A DNA stretch of 64,000 bases from Roseiarcus fermentans (GTDB lineage: Bacteria > Pseudomonadota > Alphaproteobacteria > Rhizobiales > Beijerinckiaceae). The position numbers and the translations under genes were made by a program. This document shows positions 10,115 to 22,500 of the stretch, in pieces. How positions within the stretch are numbered: position 1 is the first letter of the stretch; every line of letters begins with the position of its first letter. The stretch spans positions 1-64,000 of the forward strand of contig NZ_QNRK01000027.1 of the NCBI RefSeq assembly GCF_003315135.1. Reading direction: 5' to 3'. The notes beneath the pieces were generated by a model. That model was given only the letters and a program-made list of their open reading frames with translations, was not told the DNA's origin and did not search any database.

Positions 10115-11674
10115 TCAATCACCAGCCGCCGCATGGGCGGGCGTCGTCCGCGCCCGGGGACCGGCGGGGGCGGCCTTCGGCACATGGAACATCAGGATCA
10201 GCGGCAGGCCGATCAGCGAGACATACGCCATGATCAGGAAATTGTTGGCGTAGGCGATCGCCGCAGCCTGCTGGGTCACCAGTCCGTCGAGCACGGCCAG
10301 TCCGCGGCCGTTCGTCAACGACAACGTTCCCGCCCCCTCAGCCAGCTTCATCGCGTCGCTGAAGGGGGTCACGCGCTCGGCAAGCTGGCTATGAAACACG
10401 GCGGTATTGTTGACGAGGCTCGCGATCATCAGCGAGATGCCGGCCGACGAGCCGACGTTGCGGATCAGCGTCCACATCGCTGCGCCATAGGTGCGATACT
10501 CTGCCGGCAGCGTCGCGTAGCCCAACGTCTGCAGGGGCACGAAGACGAGCCCGAGCCCGACGCCCTGCGTTACGCTGTTGACGATGACCATCGGGCCCGG
10601 CGTGTCGGCGGTCCAGCCGGACATCCGCCACAGCGAGTAGATGGCGATCGACCAGCCGACGAACATCAGCGCCCGCCCGTCGACGCCCCGGTTCAGCAGG
10701 CGGCCAACCACCATCATCGAGCACAGCGTGCCGATTCCGCGCGTGCCCAGCATCTCGCCGCTGGTCAACACCGGATATCCCTGCAGGGTCTGGAGGAAGG
10801 GTGTCAGCAGCGCCATCGTGGCGAGCAGGATCATTCCGTTGAGGAACATCATCGCGTTGGCGAGGGCGAAGTTGCGGTCGCGAAACATCTGCAGCGGGAT
10901 GAACGGCCGGTCCGTCGTCGCCGCGTCGGCGAAGAAGTAATAGAAGCCGACGACCGACAGGATCGCCTCGATCACGATCTCGCCGGCGTCGAACCAGCCG
11001 AGGTCCTGCCCCCGGTCGAGCATCATCTGGAGGGCGCCGATGCCGAGCGACAGGCTCAGGAAGCCCAGCCAGTTGAACGGCGCGCGCCGGGTCGGCGTCT
11101 CGCGCATCAGGAGCGCGATGCCGACGGCGGTCAGCACGCCGAACGGCAGGTTGACGTAAAAGACCCATCGCCACGAGTAGGAATCGGTGAGCCAGCCGCC
11201 GAGCGTCGGGCCCATGATCGGCCCGAGCATCACGCCCATGCCGAAGGTCGCCATCGCCGACCCGCGCTTTTCGGCCGGATAGATGTCGAGCATCACGGCT
11301 TGCGCGAGCGGCACGAGGCCGGCGCCGAACACCCCCTGAAGCAGCCGGAAGCCGACCATCTGCTCGATCGACTGGGCGAGCCCGCACAGCATCGAGGCCA
11401 ATGTGAAGCCGGCCGCGCAGGCGACGAACAGCCGCTTGCGGCCGAACCGGGTCGCGGCCCACCCGATCGGTCCGGTCATGATGGCGGAAGCGACGATATA
11501 CGACGTCAGCACCCAGTTGATCTGGTCCTGCGTCGTCGACAGCGATCCCTGCATGTAGGGCAGCGCGACGTTGGCGATCGTCGTGTCGAGCGCCTGCATC
11601 ACCACGGCCAGCATCACGCACACCGTCAGAGCCGTGCGCCGCAGGGGCGTGTAGTCGCCGAACGAGTCGGTCAT
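10115..11674 (-). CDS. DHA2-family multidrug efflux MFS permease (EmrB-like)
   Basis: This protein of about 519 residues has the 14-transmembrane-helix layout of the DHA2 branch of the major facilitator superfamily. Motif C-like and family signatures include MQALDTTIANVALPYMQGSL in helix 1, WVLTSYIVASAI, the loop RFGRKRLF after helix 2, and GVMLGPIMGPTLGGWL with YSWRWVFYVNLPFG. It would export hydrophobic compounds using the proton gradient. EmrB proteins normally pair with a periplasmic adaptor (EmrA), but none is next to it, so the partner must lie elsewhere. The start is taken at 11674; an upstream in-frame ATG (11713) is also possible, and neither has a clear Shine–Dalgarno. Confidence 0.88.
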   Translation of the reverse strand: MTDSFGDYTPLRRTALTVCVMLAVVMQALDTTIANVALPYMQGSLSTTQDQINWVLTSYIVASAIMTGPIGWAATRFGRKRLFVACAAGFTLASMLCGLAQSIEQMVGFRLLQGVFGAGLVPLAQAVMLDIYPAEKRGSAMATFGMGVMLGPIMGPTLGGWLTDSYSWRWVFYVNLPFGVLTAVGIALLMRETPTRRAPFNWLGFLSLSLGIGALQMMLDRGQDLGWFDAGEIVIEAILSVVGFYYFFADAATTDRPFIPLQMFRDRNFALANAMMFLNGMILLATMALLTPFLQTLQGYPVLTSGEMLGTRGIGTLCSMMVVGRLLNRGVDGRALMFVGWSIAIYSLWRMSGWTADTPGPMVIVNSVTQGVGLGLVFVPLQTLGYATLPAEYRTYGAAMWTLIRNVGSSAGISLMIASLVNNTAVFHSQLAERVTPFSDAMKLAEGAGTLSLTNGRGLAVLDGLVTQQAAAIAYANNFLIMAYVSLIGLPLILMFHVPKAAPAGPRARTTPAHAAAGD

Positions 11675-12128
11675 CGGGTCGCGGGCGCGAGGCCCAGCCC
11701 GCATGCGAGACATTCTCGCGGGGGACGCATGGACCCGTGTCTACCGCGGACCTTCCGACGGCGTCGACCGGCGTATTGTCGCGGACTCCGGCAGGCCGGC
11801 GGCGTGGATTTGCGTTGGGTGGTCCGGCACGGTTCTGGTTGCCTTTCCGCTGCGTTGCGCAGCGACGCGCGCGCCTTCCGCGTCTGACGGCAGCGGTCGC
11901 CGCGGCTCTCCCGGCGCCTGCCGACGGCCTTGCGCTCGATCGGCTCGCGTCTATACTGACATGCCAGCTCTCTGTCAGGCATCGAGGCGGCGAGCGCGCC
12001 CGTCAGCAGCGGGATGCGCGGGCCGTTTTCAACCCCGCCGAATACGCGTCCGCTGATTGTTAGTCTCGGCCTGCGTGCGCGTTCCGGCGGGGCTTTCGCG
12101 AACACAAAAGACTTCTGGGAGGAAGACC
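11675..12128. other. Divergent gene-free region before the sugar transport operon
   Basis: This region separates the leftward exporter from the rightward sugar importer and must hold both promoters. I see no clear promoter boxes, operator palindrome or small gene. The only distinct signal is GGGAGGAAG at 12116–12124, the ribosome binding site of the binding-protein gene. Confidence 0.5.
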
Positions 12129-13262
12129 ATGCAACTTGTTCGCCGTCTGGGAATCTGCGCCCTCGCCGGGTCGGCCTTGGCCATTTGTGCGCTGAGCGCC
12201 CGCGCCGCGGGACCGGAGGTGGTCGCGGGGCCTTCGGCCGATCCGAAGTGCTTCGTGCCATGGGCGGACAGCACCAAGTTCTTCAAGTTCCCGGCGAAGG
12301 CCGGCCCCTATCGGGTCGCGCTGGCGAACGGTTACATCGCCAACACCTGGCGCATCCAGATGATCCAGACGGCGAAGGCCTACGCCGCCCAGCCCGACGT
12401 CGCGGCCAGGCTGAAGGAATTCAAGGTCGTTTCGACCGGCGAAGACGTCGCCGCGCAGATCGCGGCGGTCAACAATTTCATCGATTCCGGCTACGACGCG
12501 ATCGTCGTCGACGCCCAGAATCCGGAGGCGTTCAAGCCGGTCGTGCGCCGCGCCAGGCAGGCGGGCGTCGTGCTGGTCGCCTTCGACAACATCCTCGACA
12601 CGGAGGAGGCGATCAACGTCGACGTCGATCAGAAGGGCCTCGGCGTCTATTGGGCCAAGTGGCTCGTCGACACCATCCCGAACGGCGGCAAGATCCTGGA
12701 AATCCGGGGGGTGGCCGGCACGTCCGTCGATCGCGACCGACACGACGGCATCCATGAGACGCTGGATAAGAGCGGCAAGAAGTGGGACGTCATCGAGGTG
12801 TACGGCAAATGGGACGACCCGACCGCGCAGAAAGTGACCGCCGACGCGATCGCGGTGCAAAAGCATTTCGACGGCTTCACCGCACAGGGCGGCGACACCG
12901 GCGCCGTTCAGGCGATGATCGACGCCAGGCAGCCGTTCGTGCCGTTCGGCGGCGAGACGGAAAACGGCTTCCGCAAGTTCTGCGCGAAATACGGCGCGGA
13001 CGGGCTCAAATGCGCCTCCGGCGGCACCGGGCCGGCCCAGGTCGCGGTCGCCATCAAGACGGCGCTCGCCGCGCTCGAGGGGCAGGTCGTGCCGCAATCG
13101 GTCAAGCTGCCGCTGGCGACCGCCGAATATCCGAACTTCAAGGACGGGGTGAATTTTTATTCGAACCTCTCCGACAATTTCTTCGTCGGCAATTCCTTCC
13201 CGACCTGCGGGATCAATTTCAACGCGGCCGAAATCATGGGCCAGTCGAAGGAGAACAAGTAG
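12129..13262 (+). CDS. Sugar ABC transporter periplasmic substrate-binding protein (RbsB/XylF-like)
   Basis: This 377-residue protein has a signal peptide (AGSALAICALSARAA) and a periplasmic-binding-protein type 1 fold. YRVALANGYIANTWRIQMI begins the first lobe, AAQIAAVNNFIDSGYDAIVV and VAFDNILD follow, and the second lobe starts KILEIRGVAGTSVDRDR. It should capture a sugar or polyol for the ABC system encoded by the next three genes. It has a longer segment before the first lobe (CFVPWADSTKFFKFP) and is longer than ribose-binding proteins (about 290 residues), so ribose is not assured. The ATG at 12129 is supported by a strong Shine–Dalgarno. Confidence 0.88.
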   Translation: MQLVRRLGICALAGSALAICALSARAAGPEVVAGPSADPKCFVPWADSTKFFKFPAKAGPYRVALANGYIANTWRIQMIQTAKAYAAQPDVAARLKEFKVVSTGEDVAAQIAAVNNFIDSGYDAIVVDAQNPEAFKPVVRRARQAGVVLVAFDNILDTEEAINVDVDQKGLGVYWAKWLVDTIPNGGKILEIRGVAGTSVDRDRHDGIHETLDKSGKKWDVIEVYGKWDDPTAQKVTADAIAVQKHFDGFTAQGGDTGAVQAMIDARQPFVPFGGETENGFRKFCAKYGADGLKCASGGTGPAQVAVAIKTALAALEGQVVPQSVKLPLATAEYPNFKDGVNFYSNLSDNFFVGNSFPTCGINFNAAEIMGQSKENK

Positions 13263-13317
13263 CGCGGCCGGCGTCGCCGATGCGGGCGCCTGTCCCTCCC
13301 ACACGGGGATCAAGGCC

Positions 13318-14867
<1,550 letters not shown>

Positions 14868-14871
<4 letters not shown>

Positions 14872-15848
14872 GCGACTGGCGCTACGCCCTGGCGCAGAAC
14901 CGCGCGACCCTGATATCGGTCGCCTTCTTCGTCGCGATGTTCGCGATCTATGCGAGCAACCATCCGGCCGGGTTCAGCGCGAACGTGGTCGAGACCGCCG
15001 CCAACAAGGGCGTGCTGCTGGCGCTGGTGGCGATGGCGCAAACCTTCGTCGTCATCACCGCCGGCATCGATCTGTCGGTCGGCTCGGTGTTCGTGCTGTC
15101 CAACTGCCTCGCCTCGGCGATCGTCGTCGGCTCGGCCGGGCATGCCGCCCTCGGCGTCCTCGGCGTCATCGCGACCGGCGCCGCCTGCGGCGCGGTCAAC
15201 GGGCTGATCGTCATCGTCGGGCGGCTGCAGCCGATCGTGACGACGATCGCGACCGGCGCGATCTTCTACGGGCTCGCGCTGCTCCTCAGGCCCACGCCCG
15301 GAGGCGACGTCTACGAACCGCTGGCCGATGCGCTGACCGGCCGGGTGTTCACCGTCGTGCCCGCGAGCCTGGTCGCGCTCGCCGCGGTGGCGCTGGCGGT
15401 CTGGATCCCGTATTCCCGTTCCGCCCTCGGCCGCGCGGCCTACGCGGTCGGGTCGTCGGAGGCCGCCGCCTTCATGTCTGGCTTGCCGGTCGCTTCGGCC
15501 AAGGCGTCGGCCTATGTCCTCTCGGGGCTGACCGCTTCGTTGGCCGGCCTGTTTCTGACCTTCGTGACCTATTCGGGCGAGGCGTCGGCCCAGACCGGCG
15601 GATCGTACACGCTCTATTCGATCGCCGCGGTCGTGCTCGGCGGCGTCTCGCTCTACGGCGGTTCGGGGAGCGCGATCGGAGCGATCTTCGGCGCGCTGAT
15701 GTTCCGCACGATCGGCGACCTCCTGTTCGTGTTCAATCTCGACCCGCTGTGGCAGCCGCTGTTTCAGGGCGTGGTCCTGCTCGTGGCGGTGTCCCTGGGC
15801 GCGGCCCGCCTGTTTCGGGTGCGCAACCGTCTGGAGCTGTTTTCGTGA
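14868..15848 (+). CDS. Sugar ABC transporter permease (RbsC-like), first
   Basis: This 326-residue integral membrane protein has the BPD_transp_2 fold used by CUT2 importers. AQTFVVITAGIDLSVGSVF is the conserved permease motif near residue 60–75, and VLGGVSLYGGSGSAIGAIFG is the typical near-C-terminal loop that meets the ATPase. About eight to ten hydrophobic segments are visible. It overlaps the ATPase gene by four bases and its stop overlaps the GTG of the next gene, a tightly coupled operon. Together with the second, non-identical permease it probably forms a heterodimeric channel. Confidence 0.92.
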
Positions 15849-16822
15849 CCACCCAAGCGCGATCCCGGCGCGGCGGGGCCCTTTCTTCGCGCCTCGACCG
15901 GCCGGTCGTCGTCGCGTTCGCCTGCATTGTCGCGCTACTGCTGCTCGGCTCGCTCTATTCGCGCAGCTTCCTGTCGCCGGACTATCTGTTGCAGCAGCTC
16001 AAGGTCGCCTCGTTCCTGGGCGTCATCGCCACCGGCGCGCTGATCGTGATCCTGCTCGGACAGATCGATCTCTCGGTGCCCTGGCTCGTCGCGGTCGGCG
16101 GCATGATGGCCACCGCCGCGACCGCCTGGGGGCCGATCGGCGCGTGGCTCGCGATTCCCTTCGGCGTGGCCTGCGGCGTCGCCCTCGGCCTCGTCAACGG
16201 GTTCGGCGTCGCCTACCTGCGCATTCCCTCGATGATCGTCACGCTCGCCGTCAATGCAGTGGCTCAGGGGCTGATGGTCGTCCATACCGGCGGCTTCTCG
16301 CCGCAAGACTCGTCCTCGCCGGCGATGCGCGCCCTGGCCACAGGCAGCCTCGCCTTTGGCCTGCCGAACGCGGTGATCGTCTGGATCGGGATCGGAGCCT
16401 GCGCCGTCTTCGTCCTGAACCGGACCACCTTCGGTCGGTCGGTGTACGGCATCGGCAACCGCGAGCGCGCGGCCTACCTCTCGGGGGTCGACACCCAGCG
16501 CATCGTCCTCCTCGCCTTCGCGCTCGCGGGCGGACTTTCGGCCTTCGGCGGCGTCCTCCTCGCCGGCTACGCGAGCAAGGCGGCGCAGGGGATGGGCGAC
16601 GCCTATCTTCTGCCGGCCATCGCTTCCGTCGTGCTCGGCGGCGCTTCGATCATGGGCGGACGGGGAAGCTATCTCGGCACAGTCGCCGGAGTCGTCCTGA
16701 TCACGCTTCTCCAGTCCATCCTGTCGGTGGTGCAGATGCCCGACGCCGGCCGGCAGGTGATCTACGGCGCCGTCATCATCGGCATGCTGCTGCTTTACGG
16801 GCGGGAGGGCGCCGCGCGCTGA
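15845..16822 (+). CDS. Sugar ABC transporter permease (RbsC-like), second
   Basis: This 325-residue permease has the same fold as its upstream neighbour but clearly different sequence. It contains GALIVILLGQIDLSVPWLVAV in place of the standard AGIDLSVG motif and ends with VVLGGASIMGGRGSYLGTVAG. The GTG start at 15845 overlaps the preceding stop (GTGA) and gives a protein of normal permease length. It is the last gene of the four-gene importer. No sugar kinase, isomerase or regulator sits beside the operon, so the substrate cannot be deduced from context. Confidence 0.9.
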   Translation: MTTQARSRRGGALSSRLDRPVVVAFACIVALLLLGSLYSRSFLSPDYLLQQLKVASFLGVIATGALIVILLGQIDLSVPWLVAVGGMMATAATAWGPIGAWLAIPFGVACGVALGLVNGFGVAYLRIPSMIVTLAVNAVAQGLMVVHTGGFSPQDSSSPAMRALATGSLAFGLPNAVIVWIGIGACAVFVLNRTTFGRSVYGIGNRERAAYLSGVDTQRIVLLAFALAGGLSAFGGVLLAGYASKAAQGMGDAYLLPAIASVVLGGASIMGGRGSYLGTVAGVVLITLLQSILSVVQMPDAGRQVIYGAVIIGMLLLYGREGAAR

Positions 16823-17203
16823 GCCCAGCGCATGCGACTCCCGCGGCGCGAGGCCATCCTCGCGTGCGGTCGCCAAGCCCGTCGAGCCGCGACGATCCCC
16901 GTCGACGTGGCTCCCAAGGGCGCCGCGCCGGCGACGTCGAGTCGGGCGAAGCCTCGGGCGCCGTCGTTACGGGCTCGACCCCGTGGATCGTCGCGCTTGG
17001 CGCGCGATGACGCCTGTCGGCGGGCCCCGACGCCCGCCGACACAGCCGGGATTCACGTTTCGCTAAGCATGCCGGCAGGTTTTCACGCGCGCTGCGCCCC
17101 TCGGCGGATCAAACCGCGCCCGTCCCCCCTTTTGACCTCGGGAACAGTCTGCTTCATAAGCCGGTCGGGCGCGTTGGTTCGGGTGGCAGGATAAAGGGTT
17201 CGT
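16823..17203. other. Gene-free region with a strong hairpin
   Basis: No supported gene is present between the permease and tamA. The one clear structure is a perfect 11-bp stem at 17015–17025 pairing with 17032–17042 (TGTCGGCGGGC with a six-base loop). It lacks a following T run, so it may stabilise the upstream transcript or act as a weak terminator for the sugar operon. The rest shows nothing I can name. Confidence 0.5.
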
Positions 17204-19201
17204 GTGAGGAACCGGGGTTCGCAAGATCGGCCGGCCCGCCCGAGGCTGGCGCTGATGGCGACGCTCGCGGCGTTCGGCGCGCTGTGCGTCGCCCCCGAGG
17301 GCGCGAACGCCTTCGACTTCTTCGGCCTGTTCGGATCGGAATCCCCGCCTCCGGTGTCGAACACGGCGGTGTCGTACACGGTGACGATCGACGTCGCGGG
17401 CGGCGACGGCGCGATCAAGAGCGCGGCGTCGGCCGCCTCCTCGCTCGTCACGCTGCGCAAGGACCCTCCCCCCGACGGCGACGCGCTGGCGCGCCGGGCG
17501 ACCAACGATTTCGGCCCGATCATCGACGCCCTCTGGGGGCTCGGCTATTACAACGCCGCCGTCACGATCGCGATCGGCGACGCTGCGATGACCGTCGTCT
17601 CGCCCAACCTCGCCGGCTTCGCCCGCGCCGCCGACAGCTTCCGCGGCCGAGCGGTCGCTCCGGTCACGATCAGGATCGATCCCGGTCCGATGTTCCGCCT
17701 CGCCTCGATCCGCATCGTCAACGGCGCCGGCGAGGATCTGGCTGCCAGCGGAGCGCTGCCCGACCGCGTCGTCGGCCTCAAGCCGGGCGATCCGGCGGCG
17801 GCCGACGGGCTGCGCGCCGCCGAGGCGCGGATCGTCGATTATTTCCGCAACCAGGGCCGGCCGCTGGCGAAGGTCCTGGGAATCGCGCCCGTCGTCAACC
17901 ATGCGACCGACACGATGGACGTCACGTTCCTGACCGCCCCGGGGCCGGTCGCGCCGTTCGGCGATGCGACGCTGGTGGGGCCGAAGGACTTTCCCCAGTC
18001 CGTCGCCCGCTCGTATCTCTACATCGAGCCGGGCGACCCCTATTCGCCCAAGGCGATCGCCGACGCGCGCAACGGCCTTCGGGAGATTCCGGCGGTCGGC
18101 GGCGTGCGGATCATCGAGAGCAAGACGCTCGACGCCGCCGGCCGCCTGCCCTACCAGGTCGACATCGACGACCGCCTGCCCTACGCCGCCGGCGCCTCGG
18201 CCAAATACTCGTCGCTGAACGGGCCGGCCGGGCAGGTCTATTGGGAGGACCGGAACGTGTTCGGCGGCGGCGAGCGGCTGCGCCTCCAGGCGGAGATGTT
18301 CTACGCCCCGCCGTGGTATATGACCTCGACCAGCGTCAAGAGCCTGTCGATCAACGATCTCGGCGGGCGCATCTCGGCGAGTTTCCTCAAGCCCGCCCTG
18401 TGGGGCAGCCGCAACGATTTCCTGCTCGACGCGCTCGGCGAGAAGGTGAGCACAAGCGGCGTGGGCTTCGTCGGCTATCAGGCCGAGGACGCCGACGTGA
18501 CGGCGGCGCTGCGCCACCGGTTCAGCCAGTCCACCTGGATTCAGGCCGGGGTCGAGGGCCAGACCGGCGTCGCGACCGATTCGCTCGGACGGGTGAATTA
18601 CACCCTCGTCGGGGTCCCTTTGTCCGCCAATTACGACACCACCGACAGCAAGCTCGACCCGACGACCGGCGTGCGGCTCAATGCGACGATCGCCGGCTAT
18701 CCCGAATTTTTGGGTTCGACCCTCAATCTCGGACAGTTCAAGGCGCGCGCATCGGCCTATTATTCGGTCGATCCCGACCAGCGGTTCGTGCTCGCGGGGC
18801 GGATCGGGCTCGGCGCCGAGGTCGGCCCGGCGCTGGGCGATATTCCCGCCAACTGGCGCTTCTACGCCGGCGGCGGCGGGTCGGTGCGCGGCTACGCATA
18901 CGACAGCCTGGGACCGCGCAACATCTGGGGCGTGACCGGCGGGCGCAGCCTGTTCGAGGCGTCGGCGGAAGTGCGGATCAAGATCACCGACACGATCGGG
19001 ATCGTGCCGTTCTTCGACGCCGGCAACGCATTCACCACGCCCTTCCCGAACTTCAGCATGCCGCTCTACACCGCCGCCGGGCTGGGACTGCGCTACTACA
19101 CCGCGATCGGCCCGATCCGCCTCGACGTCGCCCATCCCTTCCTGCCCGCCCCCGGCAGCGGCCCGGTGGCGGTCTACGTCAGCATCGGGCAGGCCTTCTG
19201 A
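17204..19201 (+). CDS. tamA: Translocation and assembly module outer-membrane protein TamA
   Basis: This 665-residue protein has a signal peptide ending near EGANA and the Omp85 layout. Three POTRA-type segments occupy roughly the first half (VSYTVTIDV; GPMFRLASIRIVNGAGEDL; FPQSVARSYLYIEPGDPYS), and a 16-strand barrel domain fills the second half with GGSVRGYAYDSLGPRN, the conserved substrate-lid motif (V-R-G-Y), and a terminal beta strand ending in IGQAF. TamA works with the inner-membrane-anchored TamB encoded next to insert autotransporters and other outer-membrane proteins or move lipids. The start codon is GTG. A large inverted repeat separates it from tamB. Confidence 0.93.
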   Translation: MRNRGSQDRPARPRLALMATLAAFGALCVAPEGANAFDFFGLFGSESPPPVSNTAVSYTVTIDVAGGDGAIKSAASAASSLVTLRKDPPPDGDALARRATNDFGPIIDALWGLGYYNAAVTIAIGDAAMTVVSPNLAGFARAADSFRGRAVAPVTIRIDPGPMFRLASIRIVNGAGEDLAASGALPDRVVGLKPGDPAAADGLRAAEARIVDYFRNQGRPLAKVLGIAPVVNHATDTMDVTFLTAPGPVAPFGDATLVGPKDFPQSVARSYLYIEPGDPYSPKAIADARNGLREIPAVGGVRIIESKTLDAAGRLPYQVDIDDRLPYAAGASAKYSSLNGPAGQVYWEDRNVFGGGERLRLQAEMFYAPPWYMTSTSVKSLSINDLGGRISASFLKPALWGSRNDFLLDALGEKVSTSGVGFVGYQAEDADVTAALRHRFSQSTWIQAGVEGQTGVATDSLGRVNYTLVGVPLSANYDTTDSKLDPTTGVRLNATIAGYPEFLGSTLNLGQFKARASAYYSVDPDQRFVLAGRIGLGAEVGPALGDIPANWRFYAGGGGSVRGYAYDSLGPRNIWGVTGGRSLFEASAEVRIKITDTIGIVPFFDAGNAFTTPFPNFSMPLYTAAGLGLRYYTAIGPIRLDVAHPFLPAPGSGPVAVYVSIGQAF

Positions 19202-19526
19202 TGGCTCGAGATCGCGAAATTCAAGCGCTCGACACCTTCCCCGGCAAAGCCGGGGAAGGTGGCGCGAAGCGCCGGATGGGGTGTGGAAAGCAGGATGCCG
19301 TCGTTGACGGCTTCGCGGCGACGGTCATGCGGCGCGACTCACGGCAGACTATCGCCATCGTTGTTCCTGCTCGCCTCACGCCGGAGGACGGCAAGCGCGG
19401 ACGGGTCCGCCATTGGCGGCAACGTCCGTGCAAACGGACCGAGATCTGTGCGGCGGCCCACACCCCATCCGGCGCTTCGCGCCACCTTCCCCGGCGAAGC
19501 CGGGGAAGGAAGCCCGGGACGCGCCC
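19202..19526. repeat. Inverted repeat pair (family B) between tamA and tamB
   Basis: Two arms of about 52 bases, at 19233–19286 and 19458–19509, are almost perfect reverse complements. Each contains the nested palindrome CCTTCCCCGG…CCGGGGAAGG followed by a GGCGCGAAGCGCC hairpin and GGATGGGGTGTGG. They face inward around about 170 bases with no gene. The right arm ends 17 bases before the tamB ATG, so the tamB upstream region derives largely from the repeat. The design is REPIN-like: two inverted palindromic units around a short spacer. Confidence 0.85.
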
Positions 19527-22500
19527 ATGACCCCGTTCGTTCGCGCCCTCCTCGCCCTCGTCCTCCTCCTCGCCGCCCCGGCGCGCGCGGACGAGGCGGA
19601 CAAGGGCGTGCTCGCCAACCTGATCTCGCGAGCGCTGTCCTCGCCGTCGCTGACCGTCTCGGTCGGCGCGGTCCAGGGCGTGCTGTCGTCCGACTCGACG
19701 ATCAGCGACATCGTTCTGTCCGACCGCGACGGCCCCTGGCTCAAGATCGACAAGGCGCGGCTGATCTGGAGCCGGCTGGCGCTGCTCAGCCGCCGCCTCG
19801 AGGTCGACCGGCTCACCATCGACCACATGCAGGTGCTGCGCCGCCCCCTGCCCTCCGACACGCCGCCCCCGCCGCAAACCGGCGCGCCGCAGCCGATCTT
19901 GCCGGAACTGCCGGTCAAGGTGGTCGTCAAGGACTTCGCGATCGACGAGCTTTCGCTCGGCGAGCCGGTGGCGGGCGTCGCCGCGCGGCTCGCGATCGAC
20001 GGCAAGGCGACGCTCGGGCCGCCTTCCGAGGGGCTCGATCTCAGCCTCCACGCCCGCCGTCTCGACGCCGGCGGCGAAATGAAGACGCTGCTGACCTATG
20101 TCCCCTCGACCGACCGCCTGACGGTCAGCGTCAATTCGGCCGAGCCCGCGGGCGGCATTTTCGCCCATCTGGCCAATCTCCCCGGCCTGCCGCCGGCGAA
20201 GTTCAGCTTCGAGGGCGCGGGTCCGCTCGACAATTTCGACGCCAAGCTCGACTTCGCGGCCGGCGGCGACGTCTGGGCGCGCGGCGACGTGACCGTCGCG
20301 CGGCAGGGCGCGGCGCGAAAGCTGACCCTCGAGCTCGCGGCCCAGCTCGCCGGGATGACGCCGCCGGTCGTCCGGCCGGTGTTCGCCGGCCAGACGACGC
20401 TCGAGGGCGACGTCCTGTTCAACGACGATTCCAGCATCGCGACGCCCGGCCTCCATCTCGTTTCGTCCAACGCCCGGCTCGACATCGAAGGAACCCGCAG
20501 GGCCGACGGCGCCCTCGACATCAGAGTTCACGCCGGCGCGATCCCGGGCTCGTCCGAGATCGGCAAGCTCGACCTCAACGCCACGATCGCGGGACCGGCC
20601 TCCTCCCCCTCGATCGACGGCCGATTCGACGCCGGCGCCATCCGCGTCGCGGAAGGGACGCTCGAGCGCGTGACCGCCGCCTTCGACGCGCATCCGAGCG
20701 GCGCGCTGACCGAGACCGCCACGCGCATCCTGTTTTCCGTCCAGGGCGACGTGAAGGGCCTGGTCCCCGCCGACAAGGCGCTCGCTGACGCGCTCGGGCG
20801 CGATTTCGCGCTCACTGCGCGCGGATCGGCCGGCGTGGGCGGCGAGATCGCCTTCGACACCCTCGACCTCGTCGCGCCGAAGTTCGAGGCGCAATATTCC
20901 GGCCTCGCATCGTCGCAAAAAATGCACGGCAAGCTGAAAGCGACCATCGAGGACCTCGGCCGCTTCTCTGGCCTCGTCGGCGGGCGGTTGGCCGGCGAGG
21001 CGCGCCTCGCCGCCGATCTCGACGGCGCGCCGGGCTACGGCCTCGTCACCGCCACGCTCGACGCGCGGGCGACCAGGCTCGTCACCCCCTATTCCGCGCT
21101 GGACAAGGTCCTCGGCGGCCAGCTCGCGGTGACCGGCGTCGCGCGCACGACGCCCGGCGGCGGCTTCGGCTTCTCCAATCTCGAAGCCGCCGGCCGCAAC
21201 GGTTCGGCCGTCCTGGACGGCGACGTCCGGAAGGGCAAGGCGGATCTCACCGCCACGGTGGACATCCCGCAGGCCAGGGCGCTCGATCCCCGGGTCGACG
21301 CCAAGGCCGCGCTGGTCGCCCGCCTGACCGGCTCGCTCGATGATCTCGGCGCGGAGCTGAAGGCCCAACTCGGGGTCGGGCGGCTGCTCGACCGCAAGAC
21401 CACCGGCGTTACGCTCACCGCCAGCGCCAGCCACCTCCTGGGCCTCCTCGAAGCCAAGGCCTCGCTCGCCGGCGACGTGGACGGACAGCCGCTGCAGGGC
21501 TCGGGCCATGTGGTGAAGCGCGCGGACGGCGGCTGGTCGGTCGACGACCTCGGCTTGAGCCTCGCCTCGGCGCGCCTCGCCGGCGACGTCAACATCGGCG
21601 GCGACCGGCTGGCCAACGGCGAATTGACCTTCGAGGCCAAAAATCTCGATGATCTCTCGCCCATCTTGCTGATGAAGCTCGGCGGCGGCCTCAAGGCCCG
21701 GATCACAGCCACCGTCGCCGACGGCCGGCAGGCGATCGCGATCGTCGCGGACAGCAAGGCCATGAGCGTCGGCGACAACCGGCTCGAAGGCCTCGCGGTC
21801 GACATGACGGTCGCCGACGTCTGGGCCGGGCGCGGCGTCGCGGGCTCCGCCAAACTCTTGCGCGCCCAATTCGCGGGAGAGTCGGTCGCCGACCTCCGCA
21901 TCGGGGCGAAGGCGGCGGGGGACGCGAGCGACCTCGACGTCGCCGGCGTCGTCCGCGGCCTCGTCGTCAAGGCGCGCGGGCGGCTCACGGGCGGCGCGCC
22001 GATCCGCCTCGACCTCGCCGCGCTGTCGGCGGAGGGGCATGGGCGGCGGATCGCGCTCGCCGGCCCGGCGCAGATCGCTTACGGCGCGGGCGGCCTCGAC
22101 ATCCGCGATTTCGCGCTGGCGGTGGACTCCGGCCGCATCGCGGTCAACGGCCGCGTCGGCGACACGCTCGATCTCCGGGCGACCGCCGCCGCGGTCCCGC
22201 TCGCCGCGCTCGATCTCGTGTCGCCCGGCCTCGGCCTCTCCGGCGCCGCCGACGGCGAGGCGACGATCCGGGGGACGCGCGACAGCCCCGCCGGCGACTG
22301 GCGCGTCCACGTGCGGCAGGTCAGCGCGGCGCAGATCCGCGCCGCCGGACTGCCGGCGCTCGACCTCACGGGGTCCGGGCGGCTCGGCCAGGGGCGCACC
22401 AGCGTGGACGTGACCGCGAGCGCGGGCGCGGCCAATTCGGTCCGCGTCACCGGCTCGGCGCCGCTCGCGGCCGACGGCGCGCTCGACCTCCGGATCGACG

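Noticed and set aside
9999-10253. An 84-codon frame beginning in the AT-rich island
   Set aside because: It runs into the antisense of the exporter gene and has a shadow-type composition.
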